Below, piece after piece: positions 1 through 5,125 of a stretch of 5,125 bases of DNA. Each line of letters begins with the position of its first letter. Position 1 is the first letter of the stretch. The position numbers and the translations under genes are program-made. A model generated the notes under the pieces. The model did not search any database, had not been told where the DNA came from, and was given only the letters and a program-made list of their open reading frames with translations. The DNA comes from Promethearchaeia archaeon (GTDB lineage: Archaea; Asgardarchaeota; Lokiarchaeia; Sigyniarchaeales; SOKP01), in the NCBI GenBank assembly GCA_029856445.1, contig JAHQWY010000274.1, forward strand, positions 1-5,125. Reading direction: 5' to 3'.

Positions 1-968
1 TTTTCATCTTTTATAATTTTTAATATTTGATTATCTTCCATTGCCTTTAAGAAAGTCCCAATTTGATCTAAACTCTCTCCAGGACCTTTAGGAATCTTAT
101 TTAATGGATATGCTCTTTCCCTAAATAAAGTAATGTAATCATAGTTATCTGGATTCATTATAGTACTAGCAATTTTTAAATTATCTTCAAGATTAGGTTT
201 GTAGTTTGTAAAAAATTCAGAAACTTCTTTAAGATATTCAGTTGCGAGTTTTGGGGTTGGCAAATTTTTCTTAGCATCATCAACTAATTTTATTGCTGGA
301 GTTCTAAAAACTGCAAAATCAGTTAATAGAAATAGTGTTATATCAGTATCACCTTCTACCCAATCTTGCATTATTAATCCCGTTTTGACAAAAGGATCCA
401 ATATATATTCAAGATTAGTTATTATTTTTTGTAATTTCTCTTCTATGATCCCTTGCAGTTCCCTTCTAGATAACGCTCTTTCTTGTAAAGCCTCTAATAT
501 TGTCCTCGCTTTTTCACTAATATATATCTGAGCTAATCGTTGCTCCTTCGATAAATTTTTTAATCGATCTAACAGAATTAATGTATTCTTTAGATAAAGA
601 TGTAGTCTTTTTACAATTTCATAACTTTCTGATACATTAGTACTCATATATTTTAAATAATCCAACACGTCTCGATTAACTTCATGTAGCAGTGCCTCGC
701 CAAACATTTCTGGGTCTTCTCCTAATTCTAGCATTAAATTTATCATTACAGGCATATCGGATTCCATACCAGTAAAATAACTTGAAACATTAGAACGAGC
801 TTTTTCTAATCGCACTAAAACATTTCCAGCCTCACCTGCTCCCGTTATATGAGCATAGAAAATTCGCATCATATCATCCAGATCAATTTCAAGATTTTCT
901 GGATGACTTAGTTTAACAATCAGTCCTTGATCTTCCGTCCATTCAGTTATAACATAACCATGCGGCAT
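1..968 (-). CDS. Partial Asgard-type cytoplasmic protein: unknown N-terminal alpha/beta domain plus winged-helix-like segment (3' end outside window)
   Basis: An uninterrupted minus-strand frame starts at ATG 968-966 and runs off the left edge, giving 322 codons of a longer protein. I cannot assign a named family. The N-terminus reads MPHGYVITEWTEDQGLIVKL, a beta-hairpin-like opening. An acidic LEIDLDDMMRIFYAH helix and an ITGAGEAGNV turn (about residues 26-50) follow, and the pattern loosely recalls longin/roadblock-type folds. Residues about 100-150 are helical. Residues about 153-222 (ARTILEALQERALSRRELQG, then a second helix and a hydrophobic strand pair ending TLFLLTDFAVF) look like a winged helix. 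A further helix-rich stretch at about 295-320 may begin a second one. No signal peptide or membrane segment is visible, so a cytoplasmic location is inferred. ATG 968 is preferred over the in-frame ATG at 961 because the strong Shine-Dalgarno lies 11 nt before it. It directly follows the stop of the surface-protein gene, suggesting a functional partnership. The frame is secure; function is unknown. Confidence 0.85.
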   Translation of the reverse strand, partial: MPHGYVITEWTEDQGLIVKLSHPENLEIDLDDMMRIFYAHITGAGEAGNVLVRLEKARSNVSSYFTGMESDMPVMINLMLELGEDPEMFGEALLHEVNRDVLDYLKYMSTNVSESYEIVKRLHLYLKNTLILLDRLKNLSKEQRLAQIYISEKARTILEALQERALSRRELQGIIEEKLQKIITNLEYILDPFVKTGLIMQDWVEGDTDITLFLLTDFAVFRTPAIKLVDDAKKNLPTPKLATEYLKEVSEFFTNYKPNLEDNLKIASTIMNPDNYDYITLFRERAYPLNKIPKGPGESLDQIGTFLKAMEDNQILKIIKDE

Positions 969-3206
969 TTATATATCTTCCTCCTTATTAATTAGAAATT
1001 TTTCAATTTCTTTTTTTCGTATAAATTCTGTCCCTAAAATATCTTTCTGATCTTCAATACTTCTTCCAATAATTTCCTCCCTTTTACTGACTAAAATTGG
1101 CTTCATCTTTTTCGCTTTCTTTACTTTTTTCTTTAATTTTCTTATTTTTCTTACCATTGGGGGATATTTAAAGTGCGTTTGATATAGCGTAAATATAAGA
1201 ACTAAACCTAAGATTGCACCAATTAGGATATATATTAACCAACCCAAATCAGGTTGAATACCTGGTTTAGAAGCACCCACATTTAAAGGTATTTCTAAAT
1301 CCTCAAATTCATAATCTTCACCAGCAAAAACTGATATCGTTATTGTATAGAGACCTTCTGGCGGATTTTCTATTACTCCTTCATATATTCCATCATTTTC
1401 TGTTAATACTCTAGGAATAGGATCTAGATCCCAAGTATATGTTACTATAGCTCCTCTTATCAATTTATCATTATCAGTATCATTTAGCATAATTTCTAAT
1501 TGAGCATCATCTCCCTTACCGATATTAATGTTGGATTCTCCAGACGTAGTAATAATCTCTGTATATATTTTTCTTACTGTGATAGTTGGATTGATGGTTT
1601 TTGTTTGATAATTGGTTTTTGTAGCTTCAATGCTCAAATAATTAATTCCCATACTCAATTGTTCGGTAGCATTAATCGTAATTGAATAATTATCTGCAAA
1701 TTCTTCCAAATTTTCTAGTATTCCTACTCCAGTTAATTGAATCCCGGCCTCAGAGATGTGTCCACCTGTCTGATTATTATATTTTATAGTGATTGTTAGA
1801 TTTTGACCAATAGGAACTGAAATAGAAGGAGAAAGCGTCTTATTCTCACCATTTAAAAATAATTGTAAATTAGTTTGATAGTCAGCAAATATTATGGTAT
1901 AAGAGATATTAAGATAAACCTCATCTATTGAAATTTTAATAGTACGATTTAGTTTAAAATTATCAGCTATATATAATTGAATTGAAAGATTAATGTTTTT
2001 ATCCGCTTCTATTAAATATGTAATATCAAAACCTCCGGATTTGGCCTCTTGATAAGATGTATTGCTTTTTTCTAATAAATTAATGGATTCTGAGTGTTTA
2101 ATACCATTAATTAAAATTTGGATCTCAGAATTTGGACTTAGACTTGTCCAAGTATCATTAGTTTTAAATTTAAAATTGAGAATCGCTTTATCTACTATTG
2201 TATCATTACTAATCTCGTTGATATCATCAGGTTTATCCGTATCCTGATTCCAAGAAATTGAGGTAAGTTGATCAATCTTTTTCTCATAAGTAAATGTTAG
2301 ATTTATATAATTAATCACTAGAGATTCCCAAAAATCATCATCACTGACCCAGTTATCTTCACACCAAATTCTTATTCCTAGTGTCACTGTGAAATTATAA
2401 TTGTCATTATTTAAAACTGAAGTAAGAAAGAAAATTAGGCTTTCTTCTGGAACTGTAAGCATGTCAGTATCATATAAATAGTCTAGATCACCAGCCGAAT
2501 CATTTCCCAAACTAGTGCTTTGAAAATAAGCAATTTCATATATTTTATTTTTCTCAAAATCAGAAATCATGACGTAATATCTTACATAATCATAAGTAGC
2601 ATATTGGGTTCCACCTTCTACAGCATCATCAACAGCTTCCACTCCTTCGGAATCACCATCATCTGCTTTAACCGTTCCATTAACTACAGATTTAAGTGAA
2701 GCAGAAGTTATAATATAATCTGACATATTAACTGGCATTGTAATATTTTGATCCCAGTGAACACTTGGAGATTGATCAGCACCCTCACTCCAATGATGAT
2801 AAACCTCGCATCCTTTTTCATTAATTCCATATGTATCTGGAAAGAATGGAAAAGCTGGATTTTCAACATCAGTCCAATTTGCATCCAAGGGAGGATCTGC
2901 TACTAATGAAAACGTTTGTTTGTCGCCAAACACTTCAAAATTTGCCTCACCTCCACTAATTTCTGCATTTACATCATCTGGATCTCCTAATTCTCCTTTA
3001 TGTGATGTCCAATTCTCCGTAGATGAAAAAGAAGGATTTGCCATCCATTGCCTTAGATAAGATTCTTGTGCTGAGGTCTTAATTTGTTTCGAATTAATCG
3101 AATCTTTAGAATTATTTTCTAGGTTTAAAGAATAGAAACTTAAAAAACCAGAAAAAATAATACATATCAATATCATACAACAAGTTTTCTTCTTATTTTT
3201 AATCAT
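969..3206 (-). CDS. Large secreted surface protein with Ig-like modules, single C-terminal transmembrane helix and lysine-rich cytoplasmic tail
   Basis: A 745-residue protein. Residues 1-27 form a signal peptide or anchor: lysines at 3-7 followed by a hydrophobic run. Residues about 50-430 are a beta-rich, aromatic and acidic ectodomain I cannot name. It includes an acidic cluster at 182-197. Two Ig/fibronectin-like modules follow at about 440-545 (with NQTGGHISEAGIQLTG and YLSIEATKTNYQ) and about 552-643 (with IRGAIVTYTWDL and GLYTITISVFAGEDYE). A transmembrane helix spans about 655-676, and the 69-residue tail begins with a basic stretch (RKIRKLKKKVKKAKK, 686-700). By eye there are 21 N-X-S/T sequons, all in the ectodomain and none in the tail, which fits an N-glycosylated outside and a cytoplasmic C-terminus. 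Start ATG 3206 gives the typical K-rich signal peptide but has no Shine-Dalgarno, so the message may be leaderless or short-leadered. The stop (971-969) abuts the next start. The role could be adhesion, sensing or S-layer association; none is proven. Confidence 0.9.
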   Translation of the reverse strand: MIKNKKKTCCMILICIIFSGFLSFYSLNLENNSKDSINSKQIKTSAQESYLRQWMANPSFSSTENWTSHKGELGDPDDVNAEISGGEANFEVFGDKQTFSLVADPPLDANWTDVENPAFPFFPDTYGINEKGCEVYHHWSEGADQSPSVHWDQNITMPVNMSDYIITSASLKSVVNGTVKADDGDSEGVEAVDDAVEGGTQYATYDYVRYYVMISDFEKNKIYEIAYFQSTSLGNDSAGDLDYLYDTDMLTVPEESLIFFLTSVLNNDNYNFTVTLGIRIWCEDNWVSDDDFWESLVINYINLTFTYEKKIDQLTSISWNQDTDKPDDINEISNDTIVDKAILNFKFKTNDTWTSLSPNSEIQILINGIKHSESINLLEKSNTSYQEAKSGGFDITYLIEADKNINLSIQLYIADNFKLNRTIKISIDEVYLNISYTIIFADYQTNLQLFLNGENKTLSPSISVPIGQNLTITIKYNNQTGGHISEAGIQLTGVGILENLEEFADNYSITINATEQLSMGINYLSIEATKTNYQTKTINPTITVRKIYTEIITTSGESNINIGKGDDAQLEIMLNDTDNDKLIRGAIVTYTWDLDPIPRVLTENDGIYEGVIENPPEGLYTITISVFAGEDYEFEDLEIPLNVGASKPGIQPDLGWLIYILIGAILGLVLIFTLYQTHFKYPPMVRKIRKLKKKVKKAKKMKPILVSKREEIIGRSIEDQKDILGTEFIRKKEIEKFLINKEEDI
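977..986 (-). promoter_or_regulatory. Strong Shine-Dalgarno site inside the 3' end of the upstream gene
   Basis: On the minus strand the bases AAGGAGGAAG lie 8-17 nt before ATG 968, and the GGAGG core is at 984-980. The site overlaps the last codons (K-E-E-D) of the surface-protein gene. This is the best ribosome-binding site in the window and decides the start of the partial gene. Its position implies that translation of the upstream gene reaches and uncovers it (translational coupling, inferred). Confidence 0.8.
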
Positions 3207-3216
3207 TTTTAATCAT
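3197..3216 (-). repeat. Exact 10-bp tandem duplication at the surface-protein start codon, creating an out-of-frame upstream ATG
   Basis: The minus strand carries ATGATTAAAA twice in a row, at 3216-3207 and at 3206-3197. The second copy is the start of the surface-protein gene. The first copy is out of frame by 10 bases and encodes only M-I-K-N-D before a TAA that lies inside the real gene's first codons. It could be a chance tandem slip or a tiny competing leader ORF. The real start is the second ATG because only that frame is long and gives a signal peptide. Confidence 0.6.
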
Positions 3217-3223
3217 CAACAAG

Positions 3224-3255
3224 ATAAATTTAATCTAATAGATTTCTGTATACTT
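3224..3255 (-). promoter_or_regulatory. Weak TATA-like candidates for the surface-protein gene
   Basis: Two AT-rich elements on the minus strand precede ATG 3206. TTAAATTTAT at 3233-3224 is centred about 22 nt upstream, close to the spacing of a leaderless archaeal gene. GTATAC at about 3253-3248 would give a leader of about 17 nt. Neither is a clean TTTAWATA box in such AT-rich DNA, so which one is used, if either, is uncertain. Confidence 0.25.
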
Positions 3256-3392
3256 CTTATCACTTCTAACTAATTCAAATAAGAAATAAAACAGATTTAG
3301 GATCATAATGGAAATATGGCGTATAAAAATCTTTTTTTGCTTTTTATTAAGTATTTAAATTTTAATTTTATTAAAATTAGAAATATTTAAGT

Positions 3393-3415
3393 GATACCTA
3401 ATACGATTAGTTATC
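3393..3415 (-). terminator. Imperfect hairpin directly after the SDR stop codon, probable transcript end
   Basis: Immediately after the TAG stop (3418-3416) the minus strand reads GATAACTAAT, loop CGT, ATTAGGTATC: nine base pairs with one mismatch and a 3-nt loop. Downstream on the same strand lies an AT-only stretch with short U runs (about 3390-3364), including a 7+7 bp palindrome at 3364-3378. Archaeal termination depends mainly on U-rich tracts, and these are broken rather than long, so the hairpin may instead act as a 3'-end stabiliser. Confidence 0.45.
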
Positions 3416-4219
3416 CTAGATAGAACTTTTTACAAATCCACCATCTACTTGTATTACCGTTCCTGTAACGTAACTAGCCTTAGCAGAAGCTAGAAAGACT
3501 ACGACATTTGCTAACTCCTCAGGTTTTCCTAACCGACCTAAGGGTATTGGGTCTATCCAAATTTTTTCTGCCTCATTAAAAGATTTTCCTGTGTCTTGCG
3601 CTGTTTTATTAATCAATTCTTTCATCCTGTCTGTAAGAGTTGGTCCGGGGCAAACTACATTTACTAGCACATTATCTTTAGCATATACATTTGCGAGGGT
3701 CTTAGCAAAACCCACCACTCCTAAACGAGTAGTATTTGATAATACTAAATTATCTAAGGGTTGTTTCACTGAAACTGATGTAATTGCAATTATTTTTCCA
3801 AATTTTTGCTGTTTCATGATTGGAATGACTAAATCAGTTATTTTAATGAAAGAAAGTAGGTTTAAATCTATCGAATTTACCCAATCTTCTTTTGTTATTT
3901 TTTCTAAGGGACCAGATGGTGGACCTCCAGCATTATGTATTAAGATGTCTATCCTACCAAATTCCTTCAAAGTTTTTTCTACAAGATTCTTTATCTGCTC
4001 TTCATACATCAAATCGGATATAATAGGTACAACCATTGCATCCTTTTTGATAGAATCAATTTTTTCTATTTCTTCTTTAGCTCTATCTAATTTTTCTTTA
4101 GATCGACTACAAATAACAACATTTGCCCCTTCTTTATAAAGTCCTTTTGCACAAGCTAATCCTAACCCTTTACTTGATGCCAAAACCAATGCGACCTTAC
4201 CTTTTAAACCCATATCCAT
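3416..4219 (-). CDS. Short-chain dehydrogenase/reductase family protein, divergent FabG-like subgroup lacking the catalytic Tyr and Lys
   Basis: A 267-residue, full-length Rossmann-fold SDR. The nucleotide-binding loop is ASSKGLG (14-20) instead of the canonical T-G-x3-G-x-G. S38-R39 after the second strand suggests NADP(H). D69-L70, NAGG (96-99), N120, S148, PGP (191-193) and the C-terminal VTGTVIQVDGG (251-261) are conserved. The usual YxxxK is replaced: aligning GFAKTLA (170-176) with the family's GxTKxLA puts S161 and R165 where Tyr and Lys should be (LSNTTR). This matches my knowledge of a BKR-like SDR subgroup described as lacking a perfect NAD motif and catalytic tetrad. Oxidoreductase activity on a carbonyl or hydroxyl substrate is therefore not assured, and the substrate is unknown. 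ATG 4219 is chosen over ATG 4213 because AAGGT (4232-4228) is 8 nt upstream. It lies 29 bp behind the small Cys-rich gene, so co-transcription is likely. Confidence 0.93.
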   Translation of the reverse strand: MDMGLKGKVALVLASSKGLGLACAKGLYKEGANVVICSRSKEKLDRAKEEIEKIDSIKKDAMVVPIISDLMYEEQIKNLVEKTLKEFGRIDILIHNAGGPPSGPLEKITKEDWVNSIDLNLLSFIKITDLVIPIMKQQKFGKIIAITSVSVKQPLDNLVLSNTTRLGVVGFAKTLANVYAKDNVLVNVVCPGPTLTDRMKELINKTAQDTGKSFNEAEKIWIDPIPLGRLGKPEELANVVVFLASAKASYVTGTVIQVDGGFVKSSI

Positions 4220-4248
4220 TCTTAATTACCTTAACTATATCTAATCTA

Positions 4249-4416
4249 TTAAAAAAATGATTTAAAACCTATATATCTTGAACATTTATCATAAAAAACA
4301 TTACATCTGGCACTATTTTCTGAATTATCACAATCTTTCGAGTAAGGACACCTATAACCTTTTTTTGGTATTTTTATCATAACTCGATGTAATCTCTTTT
4401 CTATCTCATCTCGCAT
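4249..4416 (-). CDS. Small four-cysteine, probably zinc-binding protein (55 aa)
   Basis: A short minus-strand frame from ATG 4416-4414 to TAA 4251-4249 encodes 55 residues. The core is RCPYSKDC (22-29) followed by RCNVFYDKC (37-45). The cysteines fall at 23, 29, 38 and 45 (C-x5-C-x8-C-x6-C) with nearby aromatic residues, which looks like a compact zinc-binding knuckle. The N-terminal 20 residues are basic (MRDEIEKRLHRVMIKIPKKG). I recall similar small CPY...C...C...C proteins in Asgard genomes, but I cannot give a family name or function. Metal binding is inferred. The start is uncertain: M13 (ATG 4380) is an alternative that keeps all four cysteines, and neither start has a clear Shine-Dalgarno. 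The gene ends 29 bp before the SDR start in the same orientation, so the two may form one transcript. At this length chance is possible, but the ordered cysteine pattern and the operon-like position argue for a real gene. Confidence 0.72.
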   Translation of the reverse strand: MRDEIEKRLHRVMIKIPKKGYRCPYSKDCDNSENSARCNVFYDKCSRYIGFKSFF

Positions 4417-4454
4417 TATTTTTTTTCTATAAAATTTTTTAAGAATTTAATATG

Positions 4455-4465
4455 TAAATTTTAAA
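4455..4465 (-). promoter_or_regulatory. Candidate TATA box for the small Cys-protein/SDR unit
   Basis: The minus strand reads TTTAAAATTTA here, centred about 44 nt before ATG 4416. An archaeal TATA box at this place would start transcription near 4435 and leave a leader of about 19 nt. The surrounding DNA is almost all A and T, so similar matches occur by chance. Inside the small gene, another TATA-like run (GATATATAGG, near 4277-4268) could serve the SDR gene alone. Confidence 0.25.
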
Positions 4466-4574
4466 TCTATCTTCTTAAAAACTGTTTTTCCTAAATTTCC
4501 TATGAAAGATTTTAAAAAGATAATTTTATAAATTCAAATGATTATAATAGTTTTAAAGATTGAAGAATAAATTA

Positions 4575-4584
4575 TTATATAAAT
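4575..4584 (+). promoter_or_regulatory. TATA box of the Roadblock gene
   Basis: TTATATAAAT matches the archaeal TATA consensus well. From its centre, transcription would begin about 25 nt downstream, near 4605, leaving a short leader that still contains the AGGTG ribosome-binding site at 4610-4614. This geometry supports translation starting near 4622 and not at the internal GTG 4793. Confidence 0.5.
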
Positions 4585-4608
4585 ATTAAATTACTAAAAT
4601 TAATTAAA

Positions 4609-4614
4609 AAGGTG
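4609..4614 (+). promoter_or_regulatory. Shine-Dalgarno-like AAGGTG that decides the Roadblock start
   Basis: AAGGTG partly matches the archaeal GGAGGTG consensus. The gap to ATC 4622 is 7 nt, which is optimal. ATT 4616 would be only 1 nt away and ATT 4628 would be 13 nt away. The site therefore points to codon 4622, although that codon is not a standard start. Confidence 0.5.
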
Positions 4615-4621
4615 TATTGCA

Positions 4622-5077
4622 ATCAGTATTGACACCAAAAGCTTCGATAATATTCTAAGTAAGATAATAAAAAGTGAAAGTGGTATTAAAAAGGTAATCC
4701 TGGTTGATAGGACCGGATTAACTATTGCAAGTGTTTCGAAGTTTTCCTATTTCCCTGCTGACGTTGATGGCATTGGCGCTATCGCTAGTGCCGTGTTTTG
4801 TGCAAGCGAAGAGCAAGGAAAGAACCTTGAACTTGGTAATCTTGAAATAGTAACTTCAGAATTTAGTGGGGGTAAGATCTTCGCCTCATCATGCGGTCCT
4901 AAAGGAGTCCTCACGTTAATCTCAGATCCTGACATTAATATTGGTCTAATTCGACTTATTCTAAAAAGATCGGGAGATGAATTAAAAGATATTTTAGATG
5001 AATTCTTAGCAGAAGCTCCAGAAGTTATGGATAGCGGTTTAGATTTATCGGACCTTGATCAACTTACACCTGATTAA
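4622..5077 (+). CDS. Roadblock/LC7 domain protein with non-canonical start codon
   Basis: The frame is open from just after TAA 4601-4603 to TAA 5075-5077. Numbered from ATC 4622 it has 151 residues. The Roadblock fold is readable in order: helix FDNILSKIIKS (8-18), strands KKVILVDRTGLTIAS (23-37), a long helix around GIGAIASAVFCASEEQGKNL (50-69), strands LEIVTSEFSGGKIFASSC (74-91) and GVLTLISD (95-102), then helix GLIRLILKRSGDELKDIL (108-125). An acidic C-terminal extension (131-151) follows. Roadblock/LC7 proteins dimerise and act as scaffolds or regulators of small GTPases (MglB, LAMTOR and Rag complexes); Asgard genomes carry many copies. A soluble or membrane-peripheral location is inferred. 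No ATG, GTG or TTG exists in frame between 4604 and GTG 4793, and starting at that GTG would delete half the domain. ATC 4622 is chosen from the Shine-Dalgarno spacing and because the next residues, SIDTKSFDNIL, look like a natural N-terminus. A base error (ATG read as ATC) is possible. Confidence 0.88.
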   Translation: MSIDTKSFDNILSKIIKSESGIKKVILVDRTGLTIASVSKFSYFPADVDGIGAIASAVFCASEEQGKNLELGNLEIVTSEFSGGKIFASSCGPKGVLTLISDPDINIGLIRLILKRSGDELKDILDEFLAEAPEVMDSGLDLSDLDQLTPD

Positions 5078-5096
5078 GATAAATCTTTTTTTATCT
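5077..5096 (+). terminator. Hairpin with seven-T tract after the Roadblock gene
   Basis: Starting at the last base of the stop codon, AGATAAA (5077-5083) pairs with TTTATCT (5090-5096) around a 6-nt loop. The loop and 3' arm contain seven consecutive T (5086-5092). An oligo-T tract alone is a typical archaeal termination signal, so this probably ends the Roadblock transcript. The remaining 29 bases of the window show nothing identifiable. Confidence 0.6.
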
Positions 5097-5125
5097 ATTT
5101 CATTAAAGTCCTACCTATTAATTTA

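Noticed and set aside
1500..2247. Two plus-strand 61-codon frames (1500-1685 and 2062-2247) within the surface-protein gene
   Set aside because: Both are shadows antisense to the Ig-like ectodomain, with no initiation signals or motif content.
3320..3349. Plus-strand T runs as a terminator
   Set aside because: No plus-strand gene ends nearby. On the minus strand the run is A-rich, so it has no clear termination role for the flanking genes.
3308..3358. Plus-strand mini-ORF of 16 codons with a hydrophobic end in the spacer
   Set aside because: It is too short, has no ribosome site, and its hydrophobicity comes from a T-rich run typical of AT-rich spacer DNA.
3591..4139. Plus-strand open frame of 182 codons opposite the SDR gene
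   Set aside because: It is the antisense shadow of a clear SDR coding sequence, has no recognisable domain, and its composition follows the opposite strand.
4502..4570. Short plus-strand ATG frames (from 4502 and 4538) upstream of the Roadblock gene
   Set aside because: They end after 9 and 10 codons, precede the likely transcript start, and are not in frame with the Roadblock domain, so they cannot supply its missing start.
4747..4935. Minus-strand open frame of 62 codons opposite the Roadblock gene
   Set aside because: It overlaps the conserved core of the Roadblock domain on the other strand and has no domain or ribosome site of its own.
4793..5077. GTG 4793 as the start of the Roadblock protein
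   Set aside because: It would remove the first helix, two strands and part of the long helix of the domain. The upstream frame is open and encodes exactly those elements, and the TATA box and Shine-Dalgarno lie far upstream.

Overview
The window is AT-rich (by eye about 30% G+C). It looks like a chromosomal fragment of an Asgard archaeon, most likely of the Lokiarchaeia type. The main reasons are a free-standing Roadblock/LC7 protein, a large single-pass surface protein with Ig-like modules and a lysine-rich cytoplasmic tail, a small four-cysteine protein of a kind I associate with these genomes, and archaeal promoter features (TATA-like boxes, short leaders, oligo-T ends). The lineage call is an inference from gene content, because there is no rRNA or other marker gene here.

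Layout from left to right. (1) Positions 1-968, minus strand: the first 322 codons of a cytoplasmic protein with an N-terminal alpha/beta domain I cannot name and a central winged-helix-like segment. Its 3' end lies outside the window. (2) 969-3206, minus: a 745-residue secreted, membrane-anchored protein with a signal peptide, a large sequon-rich beta ectodomain, one C-terminal transmembrane helix and a basic cytoplasmic tail. Its stop codon directly abuts the start codon of gene 1, and its last codons form that gene's Shine-Dalgarno site, so the two are very probably co-transcribed and translationally linked. (3) 3207-3415: an AT-rich spacer with a hairpin directly after the next gene's stop codon, and weak promoter candidates for gene 2. 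(4) 3416-4219, minus: a short-chain dehydrogenase/reductase of the divergent FabG-like subgroup that lacks the catalytic Tyr and Lys. (5) 4249-4416, minus: a 55-residue four-cysteine protein, 29 bp upstream of gene 4 and probably transcribed with it. (6) 4417-4621: a divergent, AT-rich promoter region. (7) 4622-5077, plus: a Roadblock/LC7 protein whose reading frame has no ATG, GTG or TTG upstream of the domain, followed by a hairpin/oligo-T terminator.

Taken together, the left pair looks like a membrane-linked signalling or surface unit (an extracellular glycoprotein with a cytoplasmic tail, plus a cytoplasmic partner). The right-hand gene is a component of the small-GTPase regulatory machinery for which Asgard archaea are known. 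No GTPase partner is inside the window. I saw no CRISPR array, transposase, tRNA or rRNA gene.
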